Below, in pieces: positions 40,426 to 49,556 of a stretch of 64,000 nucleotides of DNA. Numbering within the stretch: position 1 is the stretch's first letter; each line of letters starts with the position of its first letter. The stretch is from assembly GCF_024721995.1 (NCBI RefSeq), contig NZ_JANQBC010000001.1, forward strand, positions 1 to 64,000, in the 5' to 3' direction. The stretch is from Paenibacillus radicibacter. Its GTDB lineage: Bacteria; Bacillota; Bacilli; Paenibacillales; NBRC-103111. The notes under the pieces were generated by a model, which was given only the letters and a program-made list of their open reading frames with translations, made no database searches and was not told the DNA's origin. The position numbers were made by a program, and so were the translations under genes.

Positions 40426-41442
40426 ATGGCTCACTTGTATTCCCCATATACCTTAAAAGGATTGGAACTAAAAAATCGTGTCGTCATGGCACCCATGTGC
40501 CAATATTCGGTTGATGCAGAAGATGGGATTCCAACCGACTGGCACTTTGTTCATTATGTATCTAGAGCAGTTGGCGGTACGGGGCTGATTATCATTGAGA
40601 TGACAGATGTTGAACCGGATGGTCGAATATCCAATCGTGATCTTGGTTTATGGTCAAATGAACATATACCTGCTTTCAAGCGGATTATTACTGAAGCGCA
40701 TAAGTATGGCAGTAAAGTTGGGATTCAAATCGCCCATGCAGGACGTAAAGCCGAAGATGCTGAAGTGCCTGTCGCACCTTCAGCTATTCCTGTAACGCCT
40801 AAATGGAAAACACCGCGTGCACTCTCTACAATAGAAACCGAGGCAATGGTAACAAAGTTCCAAGACGCAGCTCGACGCGCCGTGGAAGCAGGCGTTGATA
40901 CAATTGAGATTCATGGAGCACATGGTTACTTAATTCATCAGTTCCATTCTCCACTGTGCAACAAGCGAGATGATAAATACGGTCAAGATTATGCCGCTTT
41001 CGGCGTTGAAGTCATCCGTGCGATGAAAGAAGTTATGCCAGCAGATATGCCGCTCATTATCCGTGTCTCTGCCGTTGAGTACATGGATGGCGGTTATGAT
41101 ATTGACCATATGATTGAAGTGTGCAAGAAGTACAAAGACGCAGGCGTGGATCTATTCCATATTTCCAGTGGCGGTGAAGGACCTGCCGGAGTTCGTAAAC
41201 CTGCGAACACACCCGGGTATCAAGTAGAATTTGCTCGGCTAATCAAGCAGGCCATTGATGCGCCAGTAATCGCTGTTGGATTGTTAGATCTTCCTAAGCT
41301 TGCTGAAGAAACACTGGTTGATGATGAAATTGAGTTAGTTGCAATTGGTCGCGGAATGCTTCGTGATCCATACTGGACCTTACATGCCATTCAAGCGACT
41401 TCAGACCAGGGTGTTCCTCCAAGACAATACTTACGAGGTTAA
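40426..41442 (+). CDS. namA: NADPH dehydrogenase NamA (old yellow enzyme family, YqjM-like)
   Basis: An FMN-dependent ene-reductase of 338 residues, the same length as Bacillus YqjM/NamA. It reduces activated C=C bonds in enals, enones and nitro-compounds and is tied to oxidative and xenobiotic stress. Typical features are VVMAPMCQYS with the flavin-tuning Cys25, the HAGRKAE segment, the substrate-binding IHGAHGYLIHQF, and the C-terminal Arg-containing dimer contact. The gene stands alone between a strong promoter and a strong terminator. Confidence 0.92.
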   Translation: MAHLYSPYTLKGLELKNRVVMAPMCQYSVDAEDGIPTDWHFVHYVSRAVGGTGLIIIEMTDVEPDGRISNRDLGLWSNEHIPAFKRIITEAHKYGSKVGIQIAHAGRKAEDAEVPVAPSAIPVTPKWKTPRALSTIETEAMVTKFQDAARRAVEAGVDTIEIHGAHGYLIHQFHSPLCNKRDDKYGQDYAAFGVEVIRAMKEVMPADMPLIIRVSAVEYMDGGYDIDHMIEVCKKYKDAGVDLFHISSGGEGPAGVRKPANTPGYQVEFARLIKQAIDAPVIAVGLLDLPKLAEETLVDDEIELVAIGRGMLRDPYWTLHAIQATSDQGVPPRQYLRG

Positions 41443-41447
41443 GCACA

Positions 41448-41487
41448 AACCCCCTTTCACTGCAATAGTGAGAGGGGGTTTTAATTT
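41448..41487 (+). terminator. Terminator of namA
   Basis: AACCCCCTTTCACT and AGTGAGAGGGGGTT form a 14-bp stem (one mismatch, C/A) followed by TTAATTTA. Confidence 0.85.
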
Positions 41488-41518
41488 AGTACGATATTTT
41501 ATTTAAGTGATACATGTC

Positions 41519-42040
41519 TCATCTGACTGTTTGTCCAACTTCATACGCATAAAAAATATAATCAGTCGATGCTCCCGAGAATCCCAATTGATGCAACATA
41601 GCCGAAATATTCCCACGGTGGTAAGTTCCATGATTAACTACATGTTTGATGACTTCAGCCAATGTTGAATCTAACTGCCCAAAGTGTGGATGGGATAATA
41701 CAAATTTCGCATTCAAATCCTCGTATGATTCTAGAAAATGAAAGTAATCACTTGCTAATTCATCACTTCTGGAGCGGAGTTCAGCAGCGCTGATCGCTGT
41801 TGTCTCTACTTTAAGTTGCTCGACAAAACTTACAATTTCTTGAAAGTTCACTTTATTGAGTACCTTAAGGTACATGGCATCTGTGATATACAGGTGAGTC
41901 AATACGCTTACAACAGTTGGGAATACACTCTTCATCTCTTGGGTGTACACTTCCTCTGGAAGCTCTTGAATACGATCCCATACTCGATTACTTGCCCAAA
42001 TATGGTAATTGTAGTCCTTCTTCGCAATTGATACTGTCAT
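41519..42040 (-). CDS. DinB family protein
   Basis: A 173-residue four-helix-bundle protein. The metal-binding His triad is visible as THLYITD near the middle and VNHGTYHRGN near the end. DinB/YfiT-like proteins include bacillithiol-S-transferases and damage-inducible proteins of unknown role. The start at 42040 (MTVSIAKKDY) follows GGGAGG by about 8 bases; codons from 42085 are in frame but upstream of that site. Confidence 0.85.
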   Translation of the reverse strand: MTVSIAKKDYNYHIWASNRVWDRIQELPEEVYTQEMKSVFPTVVSVLTHLYITDAMYLKVLNKVNFQEIVSFVEQLKVETTAISAAELRSRSDELASDYFHFLESYEDLNAKFVLSHPHFGQLDSTLAEVIKHVVNHGTYHRGNISAMLHQLGFSGASTDYIFYAYEVGQTVR

Positions 42041-42221
42041 TCCAAAACCCTCCCTACGCTCTATCAAACTAATATTAAAATACATTATGAATCTACCATA
42101 TGGGGATTATTTTAACAAATAATACCACCAAATAACTCTGCTCTTTTAAAATAAAAAAAGGATTTTACTAAATGTGGAAGAAATATTGAAGTCACATTCG
42201 GTTTTGGAGGAGCCCTCACAC

Positions 42222-43826
42222 ATGATACAACTGCTAGTCGACATGATTGAACGCATCGGGTTCTTGATTGCTCTTGCCTTCGCCTTCTCACGAAGTCGGT
42301 GGATGCGCAGCTATATGAGCTATCAAGGCGACAACAAATATCAATGGCGATTCCTATTCTTTTTTACAGCCTATGCAATCCTAGCGACCTATTCGGGTGT
42401 GACGGTTACCGACTATTCCTATCGCTCTGCGCCATGGATCGGGGAAGTGAATTCGGCTACCGCCATTGCGAACTCGCGTACGGTTGGTGTCGTTATTGCT
42501 GGCCTTCTAGGCGGTACCAAAAGCGGGCTAATCGTAGGTCTTGCTGCAGGCATTCATCGATATAGTCTGGGTGGTTTTGTAGCACTCCCCTGTATGATTG
42601 CGCCAATCTTACAAGGCATACTCGCAGGACTATGTCGCAATACCTTTAAGCAAAAGTTTCGTAAAGCCAATTCTGTCCGCATTGCATTTCTTGTTGGGAT
42701 CATTGCGGAAATGTTGCAAATGGCGCTCATCCTCTTATTAGCAAGACCTTGGGAAAGTTCGTTCAATCTTGTGATGCTAATCGGTATTCCTCAGATCCTT
42801 ACCAATGGTGTTGGCGTCGCACTATACTTTGTCCTGTACATCACAATGGAGCGTGAAGAAGACCGCATTGGTGCAGAACATGCAAGCAAAGCACTGCAAA
42901 TTGCGGATATGACGATGCCACTCTGGCGGCTTGAATTTTCAAGTGCTGTTCGTGAGATTGCAAAAGTACTGGCACAAGAGATGCGAGCAGCAGGAGTATT
43001 TTTCACCAAAGACGAACAGAATTGGATCTCAGAAGGTAGACGTACGAAGTATGCCGTTGATCTTCAGATCGGCAGCTCCAATCAACAACCAGTAGGACGG
43101 TTTCGACTTTACTTCGATCGAGAGCAAGTTGATGCCCCTTCGCGAAGACGCATGCTAAACTCCCTAGCTGAACTCCTTTCTCAGCAATATGCATTTGTGG
43201 AATCAGAACGGCAAGCTCAATTGCTCGCAGATGCTGAGATTCGTTCCCTTCAAGCTCAGATGAACCCGCATTTTCTATTTAATGTACTCAACACAGTTAA
43301 ATCCTTCATTCGAACAAAGCCAGAAGAAGCAAGGCAGATGATCATGCACTTATCTAAGTTTTTACGTAAAAATATGAGTCATAGTAATCAGCGACTCATT
43401 ACCATACGTGATGAATACGAGCTTGTACATTCTTATCTGAATTTAATTAAATCACGCCACGGCGATCAATTGGAGTTTGAAGCGAATATCGATGAACGTA
43501 CATTTGACCGATTGATCCCTCCTTTTACGATACAACCACTAGTTGAGAACGCCATCGTTCATGGGATTCACAATATTGGACGCAGGGGCCTAATTCGCCT
43601 TTCCATTCAGGAAGATTCCATTGATGAGGAGCGACTTATGCGCGTTACTGTAGAGGATAATGGCGTGGGTCTGGCCACAGACAAGTTGGAAGAACAAGCA
43701 GAGCATGCTGGTATCGCTTTGCGCAACATTGAACAACGACTAGCCTATCATTATGGCAAGAAGCATCCACTTCAAATTGACAGTAAGAAAGATGTTGGAA
43801 CAACCATTACATTCTGGGTGAGGTGA
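42222..43826 (+). CDS. LytS-family sensor histidine kinase
   Basis: A 534-residue membrane kinase. The N-terminal 200 or so residues are a 5TMR-LYT sensor with five or six membrane segments (AGLLGGTKSGLIVGLAAGIHRY is its signature region). A GAF-like section follows. The His_kinase domain has the phosphoacceptor in AQMNPHFLFNVLNTVKSF, and the ATPase domain has LVENAIVHGI and VEDNGVGL. LytS/BtsS/PftS proteins respond to pyruvate or to cell-envelope state. Its neighbours LytR-type regulator and CstA support a pyruvate-sensing role, as in E. coli BtsSR-BtsT. The start at 42222 follows GGAGGAG; upstream codons from 42174 are in frame. Confidence 0.9.
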   Translation: MIQLLVDMIERIGFLIALAFAFSRSRWMRSYMSYQGDNKYQWRFLFFFTAYAILATYSGVTVTDYSYRSAPWIGEVNSATAIANSRTVGVVIAGLLGGTKSGLIVGLAAGIHRYSLGGFVALPCMIAPILQGILAGLCRNTFKQKFRKANSVRIAFLVGIIAEMLQMALILLLARPWESSFNLVMLIGIPQILTNGVGVALYFVLYITMEREEDRIGAEHASKALQIADMTMPLWRLEFSSAVREIAKVLAQEMRAAGVFFTKDEQNWISEGRRTKYAVDLQIGSSNQQPVGRFRLYFDREQVDAPSRRRMLNSLAELLSQQYAFVESERQAQLLADAEIRSLQAQMNPHFLFNVLNTVKSFIRTKPEEARQMIMHLSKFLRKNMSHSNQRLITIRDEYELVHSYLNLIKSRHGDQLEFEANIDERTFDRLIPPFTIQPLVENAIVHGIHNIGRRGLIRLSIQEDSIDEERLMRVTVEDNGVGLATDKLEEQAEHAGIALRNIEQRLAYHYGKKHPLQIDSKKDVGTTITFWVR

Positions 43827-43832
43827 TTATTA

Positions 43833-44582
43833 ATGAGATTAAATATCGTAATTGCAGATGATGAAGCACCAGCTCGAGAAGAACTCGCCTACATGCTGAG
43901 CCAATATGAACAAGTAGACAAGCTTACTCAGGCGATAAATGGTCTCGATACCATTAAGAAAGTGAAAGAGCAAAAGCCAGATATCCTGTTTCTAGATATG
44001 AACATGCCTGATCTAAACGGACTCCAAGTCGCCGAAATCATTCGTGAGTGGAATCCGAACCTCAAGATCGTTTTCTCCACAGCTTATGACCAATATGCCA
44101 TTCCTGCTTTCAAGCTACGTGCCTTTCACTACATGCTGAAACCTTATGATGAAGAAGATGTAGAAATGATTTTTCGTGAACTAGGTAAAATTCAAGTGAA
44201 TACGGGTGCTTCGACTACTCCCCCACCTCAGCAGATCGTGACTCGCAGCTCGGTTAAACTTGCTCTTGAACTGGAAGAAGGAATTAAATATGTCTCTCCG
44301 ATTGACGTGGTATACATAAGTAAAGAAGGTAAACATGTACAAGTACATTTACGGGAAAATGCCTACACCGTGTCCTATAACCTGTGTGATCTGGAAGATA
44401 AACTCGAACAGTTCGGATTCTTCCGCTGCCATAAAAGCTATCTCGTCAATCTGGATAAGGTTGCAGAACTTAAATCGTGGGTGAACGGTGCTTATAACTT
44501 AATGATGAATGATGCCCGCAAAAACGTCATTCCCGTCAGCCGAAATTATATTAAATCGTTGCGTTTGAAGCTTGAAATTTAA
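43833..44582 (+). CDS. LytTR-family response regulator
   Basis: A 249-residue regulator with a CheY-like receiver (phosphoacceptor Asp55 in ILFLDMNMPDLNG) and a LytTR DNA-binding domain (about 145-247, with FFRCHKSYLVNLDKVAEL and IPVSRNYIKSLR). It starts 6 bases after the kinase gene. Its likely target is the cstA promoter just downstream, which has a good -10 but a poor -35 as expected for activator-dependent transcription. Confidence 0.92.
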   Translation: MRLNIVIADDEAPAREELAYMLSQYEQVDKLTQAINGLDTIKKVKEQKPDILFLDMNMPDLNGLQVAEIIREWNPNLKIVFSTAYDQYAIPAFKLRAFHYMLKPYDEEDVEMIFRELGKIQVNTGASTTPPPQQIVTRSSVKLALELEEGIKYVSPIDVVYISKEGKHVQVHLRENAYTVSYNLCDLEDKLEQFGFFRCHKSYLVNLDKVAELKSWVNGAYNLMMNDARKNVIPVSRNYIKSLRLKLEI

Positions 44583-44655
44583 CATCATAGTGCTCAAGAA
44601 TTGCATCATACGCCACAGCTATTTAACTATCATCTAAAACTCACTATACTTCTTA

Positions 44656-44669
44656 TGAAAACGCTTAAC
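44656..44669 (+). promoter_or_regulatory. Candidate cre (CcpA) site in front of cstA
   Basis: TGAAAACGCTTAAC matches the cre consensus TGWAARCGYTWNCW at 12 of 14 positions. It lies just downstream of a -10 (TATACT, 44645-44650), where CcpA binding would repress. The -35 region (TTTAAC) is weak. Confidence 0.5.
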
Positions 44670-44688
44670 AAAGGAGTGATGTGAGGTT

Positions 44689-46749
44689 ATGAAAAGCAGA
44701 AAGATGTCATATGTAATTTGGGGTGCAATTGCTGCACTAGGTGCTGTTGGCTTTGGAATGCTGGCTCTTGCAAGTGGCGAGCGCATATCAGCAGCATGGC
44801 TGATCATCGCTGCGATCTGTACGTATGCATTCGGTTATCGATTCTACAGTAAGTTTATTGCAAACAAGATTTATAAGCTTGATGACAGTCGTTCTACTCC
44901 AGCTCATGTACATAGTGATGGCAAAGACTTTGTTCCGACGAATAAGTTCGTTCTATTCGGACACCATTTTGCTGCAATTGCAGGTGCAGGACCACTTGTT
45001 GGACCTATCCTAGCTGCTCAGATGGGATATTTACCGAGTATACTCTGGATTCTAGTCGGTGCGGTGTTAGCAGGTTGTGTACAAGACTTCATCACCTTGA
45101 TTGGATCCATGCGTAGAGATGGCAAATCGCTCGGTCAGATGGCAAAGGATGAAGTCGGTAAATTCGGCGGGATCATTGCTTCCATTGCCATCCTAGCTAT
45201 TCTCGTGATTCTCGTTGCCGTATTAGGACTTGTTGTCGTTAAAGCGTTGGCAGAATCTCCTTGGGGGATGTTCACGATAGCAATGACGATCCCAATTGCC
45301 ATCCTGATGGGTTTCTACATGCGTTATATTCGTCCAGGTAAAGTTATTGAAGGTTCTGTTATTGGATTTATTCTTCTCATGATAGCCCTATGGGCGGGTC
45401 AATACGTTGCCACAAGCCCTACCCTTGCTCACATGTTCACATTTACTGCTCCTCAGATTGCGATAATGATGGTCATTTATGGCTTAATCGCCTCTGTACT
45501 ACCTGTCTGGGTGCTGCTTGCACCACGTGATTATTTGAGCTCCTTCCTCAAGATTGGCGTTATTATCTTACTTGCCGGCGGGATCTTAATTACATTGCCA
45601 GATCTACATATGCCTGCTGTAACCAAATTTATTGATGGAACCGGTCCTGTCTTCACAGGCAACCTCTTCCCTTTCTTATTTATCACTATTGCTTGCGGAG
45701 CTGTATCGGGATTCCATTCCCTAATTTCTTCTGGTACAACACCTAAATTAATTGAACGTGAATCCCATGCTCGATTTATTGGATATGGCGGGATGGTAGC
45801 TGAATCTTTTGTAGCGGTAATGGCACTCATCGCTGCTTGTGCGCTAGAACCAGGTATTTACTTTGCTATGAATTCCTCACCTGCTGTCATTGGAACAGAT
45901 GTTTCGGCGGTTGCAGCCAAGATCTCATCCTGGGGTTTCAGCTTAACTGCCGATCAAATTACGCATACCGCAGCTGAAATTGGAGAAAAATCAATCCTTT
46001 CCCGTACTGGCGGTGCGCCTACTCTAGCTGTGGGTATGGCCGAGATCTTCTCCTCCTTCCTAGCAGGTGCTAAAGCGTTCTGGTATCATTTTGCCATTCT
46101 ATTCGAAGCTGTCTTTATCTTAACCGCAATTGATGCAGGTACGCGTGTAGGTCGCTTCATGCTCCAAGAACTTGTAGGCAATTTCTATAAACCCTTTGCT
46201 CAGACTAAAGTGTTCACATACAACCTTATTGCTTCTGTAATCGTATGTGCAGCATGGGGATACTTCCTCTATCAAGGTGCAATGGATCCGTTCGGCGGTA
46301 TTAACTCCTTGTGGTCCTTATTCGGAATCTCCAACCAGATGTTAGCTGCAATTGCACTTGCTGTTGCCACGACGATTATGATCAAAATGGGCAAAGCCCG
46401 TTATGCATGGGTTGGCATCGTTCCATTCGTATTCCTTTCAGTTACGACACTAACAGCAGGTTTTCAAAAGGCATTCTCTTCCAATCCAGCAATCGGCTTC
46501 TTGTCAGCAGCTAAGAAATATCAAACAGGTATCGACAGCGGTCAAGTCATCGCGCCAGCTAAGACCATGGAAGTCATGCAGCAGATCGTGACGAATAACT
46601 ATGTTGATGCCGTTCTTACCATCTTCTTCGGTGTAGTCGTACTGCTAATGATTTTCGAATCGTTCCGAGTTTGGTACAAAATTCTGGTACAAAAGAAAAA
46701 AATCCAGCTTCAAGAATCACCTTATATTCCATCAAACTTCGGAGCCTAA
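44689..46749 (+). CDS. cstA: Carbon starvation protein CstA (pyruvate/peptide transporter)
   Basis: A 686-residue integral membrane protein of the CstA/BtsT family with some 16-18 hydrophobic segments. The N-terminal domain shows FVPTNKFVLFGHHFAAIAGAGPLVGP, the family's best-conserved block. The C-terminal half carries DAGTRVGRFMLQE. CstA and BtsT of E. coli import pyruvate. The neighbouring LytS/LytR pair and YbdD-like partner gene match that system. A candidate cre site suggests catabolite repression. Confidence 0.93.
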   Translation: MKSRKMSYVIWGAIAALGAVGFGMLALASGERISAAWLIIAAICTYAFGYRFYSKFIANKIYKLDDSRSTPAHVHSDGKDFVPTNKFVLFGHHFAAIAGAGPLVGPILAAQMGYLPSILWILVGAVLAGCVQDFITLIGSMRRDGKSLGQMAKDEVGKFGGIIASIAILAILVILVAVLGLVVVKALAESPWGMFTIAMTIPIAILMGFYMRYIRPGKVIEGSVIGFILLMIALWAGQYVATSPTLAHMFTFTAPQIAIMMVIYGLIASVLPVWVLLAPRDYLSSFLKIGVIILLAGGILITLPDLHMPAVTKFIDGTGPVFTGNLFPFLFITIACGAVSGFHSLISSGTTPKLIERESHARFIGYGGMVAESFVAVMALIAACALEPGIYFAMNSSPAVIGTDVSAVAAKISSWGFSLTADQITHTAAEIGEKSILSRTGGAPTLAVGMAEIFSSFLAGAKAFWYHFAILFEAVFILTAIDAGTRVGRFMLQELVGNFYKPFAQTKVFTYNLIASVIVCAAWGYFLYQGAMDPFGGINSLWSLFGISNQMLAAIALAVATTIMIKMGKARYAWVGIVPFVFLSVTTLTAGFQKAFSSNPAIGFLSAAKKYQTGIDSGQVIAPAKTMEVMQQIVTNNYVDAVLTIFFGVVVLLMIFESFRVWYKILVQKKKIQLQESPYIPSNFGA

Positions 46750-46753
46750 ACCT

Positions 46754-46948
46754 ATGCGAAACTTACCTAAATGGATCAAGCAGACGAGAACGAATGTGAA
46801 GTTCATTTTCAATATCCCGGATTATGATAAATATTTGCTTCACCATCAGGAGCACCATCCTGACACCAAGCCAATGACAGAGAAAGAATTCTATATGAGC
46901 ACACTCAATGACCGTTACAATAGTGGGAAGATCAATCGCTGCTGTTAA
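46754..46948 (+). CDS. YbdD/YjiX family small protein
   Basis: A 64-residue protein of the YbdD/YjiX family (DUF466), almost always encoded directly after cstA/btsT, here 4 bases downstream. Conserved features are the YDKYLLHHQEHHPDTKPMTEKEFY block and the terminal RCC. Its role is not settled; the genomic link suggests a cytosolic accessory of the transporter. Confidence 0.88.
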   Translation: MRNLPKWIKQTRTNVKFIFNIPDYDKYLLHHQEHHPDTKPMTEKEFYMSTLNDRYNSGKINRCC

Positions 46949-46969
46949 TAACGAGTTGATGTGAAAAGA

Positions 46970-47022
46970 AAAAAATGGATAGAGGTATCAGACATCATCT
47001 GAACTCTATCCATTTCTTTTAT
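46970..47022. terminator. Bidirectional terminator
   Basis: AAATGGATAGAG and CTCTATCCATTT form a 12-bp stem, extended by a TATCAG/CTGA inner pairing, with T-runs on both sides. It separates the cstA cluster from the convergent DUF523 gene. Confidence 0.8.
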
Positions 47023-47489
47023 TAGATATACTGTTGAAGGTATTCTTCAAGTCCTTCTTCTGAAATGACCTCAATGCCGTTTCTTCGAAGTAACGCGGTT
47101 GTAACGCCTACCCCAACCATTTTCTTGCCGATAAATTCTCCGTTGTAGATCATCGAACTTCCACAGGAAGGACTGTATTCCTTCAGCACAACGACGGTTG
47201 CTTCGACGTCTTGCGCTTTCTTTAACGTCACATACGCACCATTCACATATAACTCCGTAACGTCCGCACCTGACTTCTCGATCACTTTCGCCTTGCCGTC
47301 TAGAACATCTTCGCCGTTGCCTCCGACAATCTCAGCAGGCTCTCTCGGAGTTGTGAATCCACCGAGTAGTTCAGGACATACCGTGATGACTTGATTCTCT
47401 TCAATCAGCTCGCGAATCGTATCATGCAGACAATGTGTGCCATTGTATCTGACCTCTAACCCCGCCAAGCAAGAACTTACGAGTATCAT
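47022..47489 (-). CDS. DUF523 domain-containing protein
   Basis: A 155-residue protein with the family's conserved cysteines: VSSCLAG at the N-terminus, VCPELLGG in the middle, and KEYSPSCGS towards the end. These may bind a metal or FeS cluster. Function is unknown. It starts 9 bases after the M29 aminopeptidase gene, so the two are co-transcribed. Confidence 0.85.
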   Translation of the reverse strand: MILVSSCLAGLEVRYNGTHCLHDTIRELIEENQVITVCPELLGGFTTPREPAEIVGGNGEDVLDGKAKVIEKSGADVTELYVNGAYVTLKKAQDVEATVVVLKEYSPSCGSSMIYNGEFIGKKMVGVGVTTALLRRNGIEVISEEGLEEYLQQYI

Positions 47490-47498
47490 ACATTTACC

Positions 47499-48728
47499 TT
47501 ACGCCCAGTTTCCTTTAATGAACACAGGCTCCTTTGTTCCATCTTCGAATTCGCCTTCGATATCAAGTTCCGCACAGCCAACCATGAAGTCGACATGCGT
47601 CAAACTCACATTTGCACCATGTACAAGTAGCTCTTCTTGTGTCATCTTCTGTCCGTTCTCGATATTAACTGGATACGCGCTGCCTACAGCAAAGTGGCAA
47701 GATGCGTTCTCATCAATACCTGTGTTATAGAAGATGCGATTCAAGTTCGAGATTGGGGAATCATGCGGTACAAGTGCAATTTCACCCAAGTGTTTCGCCC
47801 CTTCATCCGTTGCAAAAAGAGAATCCAAATGCTCTTGACCCACTTCAGCTGTATATTCCACGACTTTCCCCTCTTTGAATGTCAAAGAGAACTTGTCCAC
47901 GATACGACCATTCATATTAAGAGGCATCGTACTTGTCACCGTACCATTCACGCCTAAGCGATGCGGCATGGAATATACTTCTTCCGTTGGCATATTGGCC
48001 ACGAAGTAAACCCCTCTTGTATTCTCACCGCCAGCACTCTTCCAGATATGACCTTTCGGCAATTCAACTGACAAGTCCGTACCTGGTGCACGGTAGTGAA
48101 GACGCTTGTAGCTCTTCTCATTGAGGCGATCCTCGAATGTTTTGAGTCGATCAATGTGGTCATGCCATGCTTGTACAGGATCATCATGATCGACGCGCTG
48201 CATTTTGAAAATCGTCTCCCACATCGTATCGATTCGCTTCTCTTCTGGCAAGTCTGCGAATACGATATCTGCCCAAGCTTTCGTAGGTGCTTTAACAAGA
48301 CACCAAGCGATTTCATTATTGCGTGTATAATGAGAAAATTTCTTTCTCGCTTTTGCCGCTGCGTTGCCGGCACGAACAACTTTGGAAGAATCGATTCCTT
48401 TGAATAGCTCAGGGTTTGGTACTTTAATGTTCAGAAGCGCACCACCGCATTCTGCAAGCTGCTCCATCGACTTCGCGCTCCACTCTGGGTAGAAATCGAA
48501 GGATTCATCTGATGCATATTCATAACGTGCACGAGTAATTTCATCGTCACTCCAAGATACTTCCACATATTTTGCTCCAGCTTGATAAGCTTTCTTCACA
48601 ATGTGGCGCGTCAATTCAACCGCTTCAAGCGGGGATTCGATATGTAGCACTTGTCCGGATTGGATGTTTACACCGATTCGAACAACCAGCTCCGCATACT
48701 TCTCTAAATTTTGCTCATGTGTAGCCAT
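47499..48728 (-). CDS. M29 family aminopeptidase (AmpS/PepS-like)
   Basis: A 409-residue cytosolic metallo-aminopeptidase of family M29 (thermophilic aminopeptidase T group). Probable metal ligands and catalytic residues lie in the C-terminal half: VEYTAEVGQEHLDSL, LGEIALVP, NTGIDENASCHFAVG and THVDFMVG. It removes N-terminal residues from peptides. The gene order with DUF523 suggests a two-gene operon ending at the shared terminator. Confidence 0.92.
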   Translation of the reverse strand: MATHEQNLEKYAELVVRIGVNIQSGQVLHIESPLEAVELTRHIVKKAYQAGAKYVEVSWSDDEITRARYEYASDESFDFYPEWSAKSMEQLAECGGALLNIKVPNPELFKGIDSSKVVRAGNAAAKARKKFSHYTRNNEIAWCLVKAPTKAWADIVFADLPEEKRIDTMWETIFKMQRVDHDDPVQAWHDHIDRLKTFEDRLNEKSYKRLHYRAPGTDLSVELPKGHIWKSAGGENTRGVYFVANMPTEEVYSMPHRLGVNGTVTSTMPLNMNGRIVDKFSLTFKEGKVVEYTAEVGQEHLDSLFATDEGAKHLGEIALVPHDSPISNLNRIFYNTGIDENASCHFAVGSAYPVNIENGQKMTQEELLVHGANVSLTHVDFMVGCAELDIEGEFEDGTKEPVFIKGNWA

Positions 48729-48840
48729 TAGACATGCTCCTTCACAGAAAATTAATGCTATAAATTAATTAGATATATTTTTATCATACCACTATTTCTT
48801 TAAAAATACCTCTCTCTACTTCGCAATCGATGCACATGAA

Positions 48841-48890
48841 TAAACCAATCCCGCGGGAAATCACTCATTCCAGCGGAATTGGTTTACTAT
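48841..48890 (-). terminator. Probable terminator of the small membrane-protein gene
   Basis: AAACCAATTCCGC and GCGGGATTGGTTT (minus strand) pair across a long imperfect hairpin; the following T-run is short (TTTATTC), so strength is uncertain. Confidence 0.5.
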
Positions 48891-48909
48891 TCTTACTATT
48901 ATCTTTTAA

Positions 48910-49422
48910 TCAGAAATGATAAAGCCAAGACGTTGGGATCAAGAATGTCCAGGGTGAGGTGACAATCGCTAGTGTGAGACAAATATTCTTGCGTAATCCA
49001 CTATCCGGTAAGGTTAATCGAAATGTGAATCTATAATTAAACCAATAAATAAGAATCGAAGAGATGAGCATTGCAAGCAGGATGATAGGAAGTCCAAACC
49101 AGTGTGCATATGTATTCCAACTAATCGCTGCACCAATCTCTAACGAAGGAACCCACATTTCGGAACCAATCAGAACGGCCAAAAGGAATACTGCTCCAAT
49201 CACATCAGCAAGAAATCCGAATCCCCACACTTTAAGGATGTTTTTCCAATAGTAAGGCTCTAGACCAAGTCCATGCTGCCGTAAACCAAAAGCATAGAAA
49301 GCCGCAAGGATTACCAATGAATCTACAATAAAGTTACCAACAATTGTTAGTAATATGACCGGAGGAAAGAAGATAAGAAACCAAACTGGAAAAATCAAAT
49401 TGTACAGCTTAGAATCATTCAA
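48910..49422 (-). CDS. Hypothetical integral membrane protein
   Basis: A 170-residue protein I do not recognise. It has about five hydrophobic segments (roughly 10-30, 33-47, 65-88, 105-130, 143-163) and a conserved-looking HGLGLEPYYWKNI loop. No catalytic motif is visible. It is a single gene with its own ribosome-binding site and probable terminator. Confidence 0.65.
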   Translation of the reverse strand: MNDSKLYNLIFPVWFLIFFPPVILLTIVGNFIVDSLVILAAFYAFGLRQHGLGLEPYYWKNILKVWGFGFLADVIGAVFLLAVLIGSEMWVPSLEIGAAISWNTYAHWFGLPIILLAMLISSILIYWFNYRFTFRLTLPDSGLRKNICLTLAIVTSPWTFLIPTSWLYHF

Positions 49423-49516
49423 TCATAAATCACCCTTTCTACCCTACTTGGTGTTAAAAGAATAATCTCATAGGAGTATATGGGTTATTATACCATATTT
49501 TACTTTTTAGTAAGTT

Positions 49517-49552
49517 AAAAACCTCCTTGCATATTACATGAAGGAGGTTCTT
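49517..49552 (-). terminator. Terminator of the DHA2 exporter gene
   Basis: On the minus strand AACCTCCTT and AAGGAGGTT form a 9-bp stem followed by TTTAAC. Confidence 0.75.
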
Positions 49553-49556
49553 TCAC

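Noticed and set aside
44600-44640. LytTR direct repeats in front of cstA (AACT words 13 bases apart)
   Set aside because: The spacing and sequence do not match the usual pair of 9-base sites well enough to call by eye.
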